Below, one piece after another: positions 33,301 to 46,400 of a stretch of 64,000 nucleotides of DNA (the stretch's first letter is position 1; every line of letters starts with the position of its first letter). The DNA comes from Axinella damicornis (lineage: Eukaryota; Porifera; Demospongiae; Axinellida; Axinellidae): NCBI GenBank assembly GCA_963931865.1, contig OZ007518.1:1789136-1853135 (forward strand). Reading direction: 5' to 3'. The translations under genes and the position numbers were made by a program. The notes under the pieces were generated by a model, which had not been told where the DNA came from, did not search any database, and saw only the letters and a list, made by a program, of their open reading frames with translations.

Positions 33301-36300
33301 GTGTACAGGTTGGGGAGGAGAAAGTGGGTGAGTGGTCCTAAGACATGCAGCTAGTTGAACTGGCTATGACTGGGAAATTCAAACAGAGCAAAGCTACGTA
33401 GGCGGCCATCACTGCACATATATATTCACATGTTTCACCTAAATGTTGGGGTCACTATTAAGGTTACGGAATACTCGTGTGTGCGCCGTGCGGAATATAT
33501 TGGGAAATGCATATATGTACTTAAGCTCGCTAACCAAGAATCTCTGGTATGAACAGCGTGAGCAACTTGATTGTAGCGGTGGAGGTGCACTGTCACAAGG
33601 TGCAGGGCATGACGGAAGCTTTTGCCGATACGATGTATAGCCGTCCAAAAACGAGCAGTTCAGTTCGCCAAAAAGGCGTATTTACCGCTTTTCTCGAGCG
33701 AGACAGCAGATAAATTTGCCAGGGATTATACTATTGAAAAAAGCTTCTGTCATGCCCTGCACCTTGTGACAGCGCACCTCCACCGCCAGAATCAAGTTGC
33801 TCACGCTCTTCGTACTCGAGATTTTTGGTTAGCGAGCTTAAGTATACATTTCCCAATACATTCCACACGGCGCGCGCACGAGTATCCCGTAACCTTAAGG
33901 TAGTAAACATGGGTACCGCGATCTCCGAAACCAAGTTGATGGTAAATGGGCAGCATCAAAGCGTACACAAGTTTCAGCAATACTTTGCATCAAACTGCTC
34001 CCTCTTCTTGAAAATGCCCTAAAACTCAATTTTAAGGCCCTCTACAAAACTGAAAATTTGGACCCTCTCCAAGGCCCCACCCACACTCTGACCCCATCAT
34101 CAATACACACACAAAACAGGCCCCAAAACTACGGATGGATTTACCACCTGCTCTCCTCACTTGCAGGCTACAGCCCAAAACTCACTGCCACCCTCAAAAA
34201 CAGAGGTTTGGCTACCCTAGGCTTTCAAAAAAAATTCCACGCACACCAACTAAAACCGACTCAAGCCAAGGCCAGTTTCCAAAAGGTCAACCTACCCCCT
34301 GCAAAACTAGGGATGCTTTTCCACGTTCACCTCTCGGTTACCGAGTTTTGGCCACACATCTACTCCCTCTCACCAGCCCAGTCCAGCTACCAAACCAGCC
34401 AAATTCGCCCTAACACGAAAATGGGCGGGGCCTGTAATGCCGAAAGGTCAACTCTCTAGAGTACCTTGGCCAGGGAGCTGTCGGAGGCTGTTCACTTTCC
34501 AGGCTGTTCTTCGGCCACTTCAGCAGACCCACAAACATTCCTGCTCACTCCACCTAGCTATTCACACACAGATAGCCCATCGCCACAATCAATCAGCTAG
34601 AATAGCTTCTTACTTAAAAAAAAAAAAAAAAAAAAAAGGGTGTTCAAACAAATCTTCAAAGTACCGCACGGCCACATCAGAGTACCGATTTGAAACTCGA
34701 AAGGACCGCTAGCCGCATCAAAGAGAGAAGCCCCCCTTGTTTATTCCGGTTGCCGCCATGGGAAAACGTAAACAGATGAATAACTCTAAATAACCGTATG
34801 CAAGTGACGTCATCTCATTAATTATTCATGAGCAAAATTGCGCGATTTCGCCGATGCCGTGCTTCCTACCTTAAGTAGTCTCCATACAAGATTTTCAAAT
34901 GTGGGCAACCATTTCGTCATCCCCTATTCTTATTGGAAGTACTACGTGTCAGTACAGTGGAACCTGTCTAATGCGGTCACCTGGGGGCCAAAAATATTTG
35001 GCCTTATTAGACAGGAGGCTGCATTACAGAAAACCTCTCCAAAGCGGTCATTTTTAGTGTGATTGACCTCATTACAAAGGTTCTTGTGACACTGAACAAC
35101 TGATTCAAGCAAGTTCCATGAAGAAGACAACTAAGGACTTTAAGTATTGTAAAATACTTGGTTGTTTCATTTTTGTATTATTCATTATGGCACTTTCTAT
35201 AATGTTAAACGCACACGCGCACGTACGCAACACACACGCGCACGTACATAACGCACGCGCGCACTCGGTGGCCGTTATTGGCAGTGCATTATAGCGTGCT
35301 ATAGCGCGCTTGGGGTGGAGCAACGTGACCGCATTACGCATTACGCAGGTGACCGCTATAGAAGAACAGTAAAGTATGGAGACTATGGGCTCAAATTTCG
35401 GGACTTTCCCAATCTGACCGCAATGTGGAGGTGACCGCCTTATTCAGGTGGCCGCTAAGGCAGGTTTCACTGTACTTCCAGTGCTCCAAATGTAGCTAGG
35501 TAACTAATTATAACTATCTGTTGATTTTAGGCTTACAAATCAATGCACACTTTGGTGATACATGTGTGGCATCACCATGGAAACTAGATCTAATACGTCA
35601 CATCATACAATTCCAGACACATACCTGTGGCTACATGTAAGACTCAGTAGGTCGGAAAGTATGTGCTGATGGTACTGCAAGCACATGTGGTATATGAACC
35701 TCACAAGTGATCAGTGTATCTCACCTGGTTGGTGGTGTTGACAGTGGCACCTGCCTGGAGGAGAATCCTCACCACACTGAGATGACCTTGTTGGGATGCC
35801 GCGATCAGAGGAGGAAACCCATTCTGTGGAGTAATGAGGAAGGGGCAGGGGCTATAGTGTGTGGGTTCACACGTGAAATTGTTAGTAGGTTGTTCTGCTT
35901 TTGAAATAGAGTTACTCTTCAACAAAGACCAGCATTGACGAATAACTACTAATTACTAGCACTTTGTGGTCTCATACCTTCTGGATGTGCTTTACAGAAT
36001 GTAAATGCATTTTAAACTATAGCGTGCACGTTTACTGCACAAAGTTTGTTAGCACTGAATTCGTGGCAGGCGACCATGACTTGATATCAGGCAGTTCCGA
36101 TAGCCCTTTCTGCCAGTGCATGTGTACCATGAATACTTGCACTGCATCAGCTCGTTCCCAGACCAAGATGGGATAATGGGATTGGGGACACATCCACATT
36201 TCTTGACGTTACGTCCGAGTGAAGTAGTGGGAAAATGGGGAGCGGAATTGCAAAGTCAGCATAGAAATAGTTCCAGAAGCTGCTACATTGGCTGCATCAC

Positions 36301-37421
36301 TTTGTGTACATGATTGCCTTGTGTCGTCCGAAGTCGTGGTCAGATTATGGACAAATTCGCACTGAAACAATATTGATTATTTGGGTTATGGTAGGACCAC
36401 AGCAGGCTTTCTACATGGTGACAGCTGTGTTGCTAAACCTTGTGTACTCGATATGCTACTATCTATGGTGGAAGCTGAATATTCCTGCGCCGTTCCACGA
36501 TTCTGTGTTCTTGCTTCCAGAAATGACGAGCACAACTTTCTGTGAGTCTGTGAGTGCAGTCCCACAGTCCAGTCCCGAGTCCAGTCCAAAAACTTGTACC
36601 AGAGCGATTCAACAAAACAGTGTAAAGCCAAAGAAAGACGTGCTTCCCCTCGTATATAGACTATGCACTTGACAGATGCAATGCTTGGGCATCCAAGTCA
36701 CACAAAACAACCAATTCTTCCATGAGCAGCCATGATCACGATAGATATGGTTATATACCTGCTCACGTCCTCACATCAAACCAGGGAGATGACACGGCAA
36801 TGTTCGGAATTCCTGGAAATGATGCACACCCACAGTATCAGGCCCTTTCCCATATTCTGAAAGGACCCGGAATGAGATGACCAAACTGATGGACTGATGA
36901 AACCCATGTTCTTGAAGCACAGTTCAGTTGTAATGCTTTGATGTGAGCCACACAGTACAATGTACCACCCAACAGGATGGCTATGCCTCATACTTGCCTG
37001 TGGTTTTTGCCAGTGAGCCTCAGGCATTGTATGCTAAGTACATACAGCACTTGTATAATGGCCAGTGTACATACTATCAGTGTAGTGACACAGTATGTAC
37101 CAAATTAGTAGTACATACCAATTAACCGTTGACAACTAAACAGGTAATTTTAGCTGCTTCAGACTCTCCAGCTTGGTGCCTCTGTAGTCTTGTTCCAAAG
37201 CTCTTGTGTGGGCCAGAGCCTGACACACTGTTTGAGCATATGCTCAGGGTCCCCAGGAATTCTGGGAACTGGAAACTATATAACATTCCTTGTATCATCA
37301 TAGCCTCGTTCCCAGGGCCATTCCCACTGCCAGTATTGAACGCAAATACAGCCAGGGAAGGCCTGGGATAAAATACATGTATCACATGAGTGACATCAAG
37401 CATGGCCACCAGGGGGCCCGT

Positions 37422-37453
<32 letters not shown>

Positions 37454-40400
37454 GTGGCACAACCGCAAGAATACATTTCCCCCATGCCCTGCATGCCAAA
37501 CAACGAACAATAGTTTGTGTTGCCTTGCTAACACTCCACAAAGCTGAATAGAACTTCAAGAAAAGGCTTCAAGCTAGATTCTTCGGAGGGATGCCAGATC
37601 GACTGTAAGCCATCAACAATGGTTAGCCATGCTCGGTGACCAGCATGTTGCTGCTTCTGAGCGTGAGTGGCTGGAATGTCTCACTGGTATGGCTGTTCCA
37701 AGGGCTGTAGACTGGATTCTTTGTTCAATGTTTGTATTATAGCATAGATCGGCAGCATACATACAGTAAACTATTGCTCATTGTACTGAACATGGGCGAA
37801 ATGCAAAAATGGCTGTCTGATGTTTGCCACAGCTGTAGACTGGTCACCAGTCACACATTAAATCTCTCTCCACTTTAACACGTGCAATTGGATCAATTCC
37901 TGGGTTAGAAGCCTCCAATAGTGCAGCAAATTAAGTAATTATTTCTCACATCTCTCTGACAGTTGACATCTGCATTTGCTCTGAGTAGGCAGTCCACAAT
38001 GTCACGGTGGCCCTTCCAGTACGCGATGTACATGGGAGTGATACCAGTCTGAAAAAAAGGACAGCATAGTATTATACTGATGGTATTTACATACAAATAC
38101 CAGCTGTTGCATGTGAGATTGTTGTCATGACATCACCCACACAATGTACTGGGCTATTTTGGAGGGTTTACTTCTGTGATCAGTGAAGCACTAGTCTCGT
38201 ACACAGACCCTCGGGTCTGGGAACGAGACTAGTGAAGCACCTAACCTGTGGATCGATATCATTAACCCAAGCTAACTGGTCATCATGTGCAGCCTCTTTT
38301 GTGCAAACCCCAACCCTATTATATTGACAGCTGCTGTGAAGTAACTGCATGATACACGCATTAACATTCTCTCCCTTTCTATAGCCTATTAGAGAAGTAA
38401 TTTTTATCATCAGATTCGCTGGGTATCATATAGAAATCTGTTTGGTGCAGTAGGTGCACTAGCTCCAACATTCCATATTCTACAAGTGTAAAAAACATTA
38501 AAAATGTATGGAGATGTAGGGATAACAGAACAGCAAAAAGAGTGAAAACAAGCAGGGATGATGGCATAAAACAGTTCAGTATACAACACCATCTTACATC
38601 ATAATACATGTATAATGAGAAAAGTATGTAGGTGTTGTATACTGAACTGTTTTATGCCATCATCCCTGCTTGTTTTCACTCTTTTTACTGTTCTGTTATC
38701 CCTACATCTCCATACATTTTTAATGTTTTTTACACTTGTTTACCTCATTTTTATAGCAGCATACTTGACAGCATTCACTCCGCAAACAGTACACAATTTT
38801 GAATTCAAAGTTCAAAATTGCTCTACACATGCGCACTTACGAAGAAAATGGCGTCGCACATGAAGCCATAGTTATTGAGTGGGCGGTTTCAAGCACCTCG
38901 TGAGACTTCGAAGTAGCCAAAAAACGATGGGGTCGTGCACAGCGCTGCTCAGTGTAAAATGCTGCTGTTTTGTGCAAACACCGTCGTGAGGGAGTCAGCC
39001 AAATTTGAACTAGCCTGTCTGAAGAAAGAAGAAGAAGAAGAAGAAGAAGAAGAAGAAAACCGATTTTGGCGATTTGGCGACTTTTTGGCGTGGTACTTTC
39101 GCGACGGTTATTCACGACACTGGGAGTCTTCTGGGCCAGGAAAACACTCGAAGACGAATAGTAAGTTGTCTTATTTGCCGCCCGTTTTTGAGATTTGGAG
39201 AGATTTGGGAAGATTTTTTTGTATTAGCTTCAATTGCGTGTCCGTTGTATCCCTACATATAGAGTCTACCGACTCTATGATAGCATATATCAATCCCCAA
39301 AACTGAAAGCAACCGATGTAGTCATGATGTGTATAGGGTACATTATACTTTGGGGTGCATGAGCTGGTTATGGTGGCTAAGGAGCCCAACAAGCTTTAAT
39401 TGTTAAATTCGTTTCACTTTTTGACTGTATTTGGAGTAATCCAATTCCACTTTGGTTGCAGGCACTTGACAATTAAGAGCTGCATCCACATATACTACAA
39501 TTGTAAAGTGACTAGCAGAGAATGGAGAGCAATCAAAATGCAGATCCTCAACAGTTGACATGCTAAGATGGTAGCTGCATTCCAGAAGCCGGAACGCAAG
39601 CGTACCAGCATATTACAAGAGCAATGTCTCACTTCAAGCAAGCTGATTTAGCAGACAGGAAACCTACCAACCAAGATGCTAATGACAAGTAAGTGTTACA
39701 ACTTGCAGGTACACTAGTGCCGTAGTCACTCTAGTGAGTACAGCACATGTGAAGCTGCTGAAATTTCTCATTATACCTCTGTACATGTACTATCAAGTTT
39801 TCATAACAGTAGAACGGGGAAAGACAAACAATTGGTCATGGAGATTATAGCCAACTTAGTACACTGATTGTGTTATCAAATCAGGATGGTCCATTATCAG
39901 TGATTGTACCTGTGTCAAAGTTTTCCCATACACTGGTCACTGGCCTACGTTAGTGGGTGTGGTGAACTTCGAATTCATGAAACTTTTCCACCAAAATGCA
40001 TTTTCAAGCAATTCTTGAACGTTTTCTCCCACAAAATAAACCCGCTACGTTGTACTCCTCTGATATACAAGTGGTGTGTTCTACTGTCAATCTTCTGTCT
40101 AGCTGTCCTCAAAGCTAGTTTATAATAATCATGCAAAGCTCAGGCTGATCCTGATATTGATGCAAGAGAATAAACTAGTTTTTTTTGTCGCTTTTCTTAC
40201 CACATATGTAGGCCAGGCAAACAGACAACTGCCTCACATTAACAGTTGGCCTCACATCAGTAAGAGTGTGGTTGTTCAGCAGCAAGGTAGGAATATACAC
40301 TCCTAAACTAATACATATTGCTAAAGCTGGAACACCCAGAGGGGAGCAGTCACCCACTTTTATATGTACAAGGTACAAAAGGAAGTACTTACCCTGGTTT

Positions 40401-43400
40401 CCACATTGACATTGGTGCCACTGTTTGTCAGCAGGATGGCTGTGTCAAGTAGACCATAGCAGGAGGCCTCCAACAGCTCCACTTCCTGGGATAGAGATAT
40501 TGGCAGTACAGGATCACCTGACAATGAAGGTGACCTTTAGTAGGCAGGATAATTGATGCACAATGTAAGTTACACTCCTGGTATAGGAAAAATTGTGCCG
40601 CGTAATGTAATATAATATAATATAATAAACGTTTGACTACTTCGGAATGGCCTACAAAGATTCTTACTACACCGTCGTGATCGCTATGATGTAGCTAGTG
40701 ACACAAAATCAAAATAATTGCGCTGAAACTCACTTTGGTGGTAGAGATATGAACGCTTTTGTCTCGCCCTTGGCCACCATTGCTCGAGCGCTCTCTTCGA
40801 CTTCCGGTGGCAGTACAGCCCTCGGGAAAGGCCTGACCACACGGCCGTGATCGCTGTCGTTCACTGACGCTTACTTGCCGAAACTCACCGTGCTGGCTAA
40901 GTTGTGAGTGTTGTAATAATGTCTTGTCTTCCTTTTGGTCGCCATTGCTCGCGATCGACTGAGCGTGGTTGCCACGTGGCATGTGCGTTAATTGGAACGT
41001 ATTGCAATACTTAGCTTGCACTACGGCAAGTCGCAACCGGGGTTGCAACGCGGCTACTTTATGAATGGTTTTATTCTTAAGAGCACTCTAAATAATTTCT
41101 GATCTTCCCTATATACATAGCTATCATGGTACTCACGTCATGTGTGATAATTGCAACAAACTGTCACACTTAGCTTGTGCTACCGTTTAACCGCGGCTAC
41201 CAGGAGTGCGGTTGCCCCTCGTAAACAGACAGGGATTGTTTACACAATACATTACAAGTAAGGTAGTTAGCTAGGAGGGTGTTATTCTGAAATCTGATGG
41301 AAGTATACCCAACACATATACATAAACCTGCGGCCATGTATTAGCTAAACTGTTACTGTGGTAAACCTTGATGGTGGGACACTGGTAGAACCGTCCACCA
41401 ACAGCAATCCTAGTGACCCTGGTCTCAGCAAGGAGTCTGTACCCGCTTGTGTCAGTGACACAGTCACAGGAACAGTGTAAAAATTCAGGGATCGTAAGCC
41501 AGGAGAGAACCAAAGGTTGCTGCACACATCCAGCAAATATCAAAGCTGCTTTAGGCATCCAACAGAGACCACTAACAGCTGTGGTAATTCTCTCATAATC
41601 AGAGAGGTCAACCAAGTCCTTGTCAACCTCCACAGAAATGCGAATGGTATTCTGTGAGGGAATGGCTTGATGTTTAGGTAGCTGAGCGAATAGAGAATGG
41701 TGAAGAGATTGTAGTTGTGAAAGTGGAGCACTGTGGACTGACGTGAAGTCAACTGAGCTTGGCATCTGTCGTACACAGAGCACTAGGTGGCCTTTGCTAT
41801 TTCTAGCCTCGATCAACTGAGCAAGTTTAGTGGCTGCCATGCTGCAGCCTGAAGTTTCTAGGAGAAGACCCAGCAGGTCTGGGCTGAGAGAGTTCCAGTG
41901 CGGAGCTAATAGCTTGAACAGTTCCTGCACTGTCAGAGCATTCTCATAGGAGCGTGGATCAATCAGTGGAACCACCTTACCTCCACCTAGACCTCGGGGA
42001 AAGACTAGTGTGGCTAGAACTTGCTTGAGTTGAACTAGTGCACCAGGGAACTGGTCCAGCAGATATATTGCTTCATGCTGGAGCTGCTGGAACTGTTGTG
42101 ACATTTCTGAGAAGTCTGAGTGAGTAGCAGCTACACACGGAAGAGGGCCGTGTGCACTCAATGTTGATGGGTGTTTGTAGTCTGTGTAAAAGATCACAAC
42201 ACACTTTTGGTAATGTACAGGTACACACAGAGTTATCCCCCAGAGTTTAGTGAAATACAGGATGAAAGATACCACCGTTCATTGCTGTCACTGTAGTACC
42301 ATGTAACAGGAATGTTTGGCAAGATAGCTGTGACTTAGGAATTATTTCCCTGCAATATTTCGTTCAGCAATCACCACAATCTTTGATCCAATGCATGCAC
42401 TGCATGTCCGATAAGCTAAGTTACATGCACACAATTATTCTAGACAAAAAGGAATAGTTGGTACATATTTTCACGTAGTTGCTTCTGCTGTTGGATGCAA
42501 TTATGCTTGTATGCCTATTATACTGCACAAAGTTTGTTAGCACCAGCTGATATAGGGAACCCTTAGCTAATAAAACTAGCGAAGATCAGCAGAGCCTGTA
42601 TAGTCCAAGCATCATAGTCCAAGCATCATAGTCCATGGGAATAGATCAGAGATGCATGACCTAGCTAGGACACAGGTTAACTATCAGTATGCAGTGGTTG
42701 GGAGTCAATCGATGTATGTACTTGTAGAGTATGTATTGTACCATGCAGCAGCTTCCTTCCTAGGTGTTCCTGACCAGGAATAGTATCGAGGGTATCACAC
42801 AGCTTGAACAGTCGATTTGGAGGACAGTAATCATCAAACAGTCCTCGTAGAATGATGGTGCTCTGAGCGTATCCAGAGTAAGACTCTGCCTTTTCTTTTT
42901 CCTTTTCAGTTATAAGAAACTTGTCTAGGAGTTTAGGTAGCAGTTGGCTGGGGTCCAGGTACTGCCAGAGGAGGGAGTAGTTGCTGCTAACAACCATAGC
43001 ACTTGTCAGGCGAAGCTCATGCTCTGGAAGAGCTTCAGCATCATCCTTGTGCTCATCACCACTGGAGTCTATAGAAAGAGGTAGGGATTGGAATTACATC
43101 ACACATTTCACGTGTAGAAATGGAAGAATTTCCCGCGGTGAGACAAATGCTGTCAGAGTATAATACACTGTATTAGGCATTCTCTTCAATGGTGGATATA
43201 GGGGAGGTTCGGTTAGTCCATATGAACCTTACTTGTATGAACCTTCCTCCTCAAACCCAAACTATTTGTTTTGATGATTATGATTCACCCGCACTTGAAC
43301 TGGAAATGAGAGACAAAGTCGACTGTGGTGTCTGAGAAATGTGGAATGGCCAGTGAGTCTTGAGGAGTTACATAGCTTAAGATTTAAGGCCATAGGCAGC

Positions 43401-46400
43401 CATTGTACAGTGGTCATCCAGGAAGTCTAAGGGCATCTTCCACCCATCTATACACACACACATTACACTGAGATAGTCCGAGCTGGAATTACCCACTTCT
43501 AAAGTGTATCCTGTGTATGGGTGTAATAACCTGCCCAGTTTGCTGTACTGTCGTTTATTCTGTATGCATAATTTTTGTCGTACTCACAGTGCTCTCATTA
43601 TTCATCTCTTTATCCAATTTTTCCTTTTTTGTTGGGGAGTACCCTGATAGGTTATTCTACCTCTGTACAACCCCTTCCTTAACTGGATAAAATTTAATTG
43701 ATTGATTGATTGATTGAGAAGTATAAGTGTCGACGTCAACAAGTTCAGCCTGGAGACTTCATGTCAGTTAGTTAGTAAACTCTGTGAATGCGAATCAATA
43801 AACTTGGGAGTTGTCATCTGACAACAGTGAGTGTAATGTTGAATGGAATGGCCGGACAGGGGCTCCTTATGCTGCATTTCTTTCCATAGTACATGTAGCA
43901 GCTCAGGAATTAGAGTCAAAGGTGGAGTAGCCAAAGCAGGATTAGCTGGAGTGAATCCAGTGCCTGTGTATGCTGCTGATTTGGGCATGAGAAATAAGCT
44001 TATCACATGTTCAAGTACAACTAGAACAGAGTGTGTATATACACCGCCTACCTTCAGAAAGTTCAGGTGTTTGGAAGTTTCTCTCATCACCGTCTCCAGG
44101 CTGTTAAACGGAGAAGTTATAATGCTAGTTAATTGAAATGCACTGAAGCCAGTTTATTACAAAACAATAGAATCCCAACATCTAGCAAGCATGTGGAAGT
44201 TCAGATAATCCTCCAACTATTGAAATAGGAGCATTGGAACTGGTATAGAAAGTGATTCAAGAGTGGAGGGGGTGGTGCGAGAATGAGATTACGTGGCTCC
44301 CACTCACCCTTCCTCCATTTGGGTCCTTCACTTTGCTGACATTCTCCAGCTCCTCTTCATGCAGTGTATGCTCAGCTGCTTGTGGTCCCTCCACATCCGG
44401 ATTTCCCTGTTGTAAGGTATTCATTTCAACAACCATGCAGGTATTAATGTGGTACACTTTAATTCCAGTACCAAAAGTTATCAAAGAATGTGAGAACAGT
44501 TAAAGTAAGAAAGAATATCCCTGCTATATACGTAGTAGAGTGGACTACTGAAGAGGGGACGCCAGCCAAAAGTCAAGCACTATGCAACCGGTAACATCTG
44601 TTGCTACAGAATTGTAGACTCAGTTTCAAACACCATCAACCATCTCATACCTACCTTTGTCCAATTGTCTGCATCCTCGACATTTTTATGCACAAGGTGC
44701 TCCTCCTTATGGACAACCGCAAGAAGGTCCCCAGGTGTTTGTACCCAGAGTGAGTTTCCATCGTCTGGATCTCTCTGTGGTGAGGATAAAGCAAATAATA
44801 ACTCTGACATAAAAGTGGTGGACATCACCATGAAGGTATCAGTCTACATCAGCACTATGACTACTATCAAACGCAGTGGTGAATGTTTAGGAAAGTTGCA
44901 GAAGCAACTTTGGGCTTAAGTTCCAATTCAACGCAACCAATTTGGGAGTACATCCTGAATAAGGACCAATGCCAAAACAACAACAACATTGCATGCTAGC
45001 TTAATGTAGTTTTACTCCTAATCTCAAACAGCAAACAGTACAATACCAATTAAGGTTCACACCCACTTTTCTTCCAGGGTCTGTCTCTTCCTTGATGTTC
45101 TCCTGGCCAACCTCATGTGCCTGCAACCCACCTACGTTTCCATCATCAGGATCTCTCTGTTGTGAAGATAGGACCAGAAAAATGTACCCATACTTATGCA
45201 GTAGGACTGTCTACTTCAGTAACAGCATGTGAAGTAGACTTTCCATGGTTTTCGGAACTGCAAGTTATTTTCAGGCTTAGAGATGATTGCAATAACTGAA
45301 TACCATAAAGGCTCAGACCAACTTTTATCCAACTCCGACGAACTAAGGCATGGGAAATGTACGTTCTTGCATTAGACACACCTCTTGTAAACTAGTTACC
45401 AGGTATCAGTGATTATTATAAGGAGTACTAGCGTCAGTGTGTGAAGGAGATGACATAGCGTCATCACATCGTACGTGTATTCTTGTTCCTAGACAGCCAT
45501 ATTAGGACCAGAAAAATGTACCCATACTTGCACAGTAGGTGTGTCTACTTCGGTAACCGAACTGTAAGTTAATTTGCTCTACTTTGAGTTTAGTGATGCA
45601 ATGAATACCACTCCAACCTTTCTCCAGTGGTCTTCCTTCTCATTGATATTGTCTGGAGTGGGAGCTTCCCCCTCATAGATACATCTGTCGGCAACGGTCA
45701 CTCGGAGAACTCGTTTTTCCCGGAAGTATTCGGTGTTCTCCAGGGCTCGTTTTACAATGAAGTTGGTTAGGTGGGAGGGGACTGTCCAGATGATTTCAAT
45801 GCATCCTTCTGCAACTCTCTCGAACAACAATGCAGAATGTGGTAGCTTAAGTCGGCTTGCTAGTGAATCCCACACCTCCTTCACATACTGCAGCGTGTGA
45901 TCCGTTACATTCTCTCCCAGTTTTAAGGAAAGCACCTTAAACAGTTCAGGATCAGTTTCTGATTGTTCGCATTGTTGGGACTCTACATCAACATAATCTT
46001 GCATCTTTGTCGCTACGGCATACCCAGCAACCTCTTCCTCATATTCTTGCATTTTTTCATTCAATTCTTGATCGTCACTGGCATAGTAATCGATCAGTGA
46101 CCGTAAAATGCTGTAATTCCTGTAATTCAGAAGGCCCATTCTCCTGAGTGCCACAAGGACATCACCAAGATTTTGTGCAGCACCCACAACTTTGTCCACA
46201 AAATCAGTAGCATCTACCTCTCTAGAGTCGTTGCTGTCTTCGCTTGGTAGGTAGCAAAAAGCAAGAAACACTCGAAAGTTTTGCATGTCCGTAATCTTTC
46301 CTCGCATATTGCAATGACTAAGTGTAACCAGCGACTGAAATTTGCCTTTGATGTTTCGTATTCGAAGATATTCTGCCGCAATGCGTGAAGCTCGATCTTT

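Larger units (their letters stand above)
19232..40485 (-). other. ankyrin-repeat exon array (20 exons, one repeat each)
   Basis: The array opens with a 93-base capping repeat (40393-40485, EVELLEASCYGLL). Nineteen exons of exactly 99 bases, all phase 0, follow: 37950-38048, 35725-35823, 33088-33186, 32437-32535, 31773-31871, 31364-31462, 30723-30821, 27965-28063, 27605-27703, 27032-27130, 25136-25234, 24734-24832, 24330-24428, 23052-23150, 22843-22941, 21859-21957, 20641-20739, 19990-20088, 19232-19330. Each encodes one 33-residue ankyrin repeat (for example DGETPLYAACREGHAEIVDH). They fall into subtypes: T-V-N-x-x-x-Q enders, D-V-N-L-Q-R-K enders and D-P-x-L-Q-D/E-x enders, in recurring order. 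This shows expansion by block duplication. The symmetric exons allow repeats to be gained, lost or skipped without frame damage. Confidence 0.92.

Noticed and set aside
38837..39306. Open frames with Leu-run or Glu-run
   Set aside because: The runs are a GAA/TTC microsatellite within the dispersed element shared with 1840-2935.
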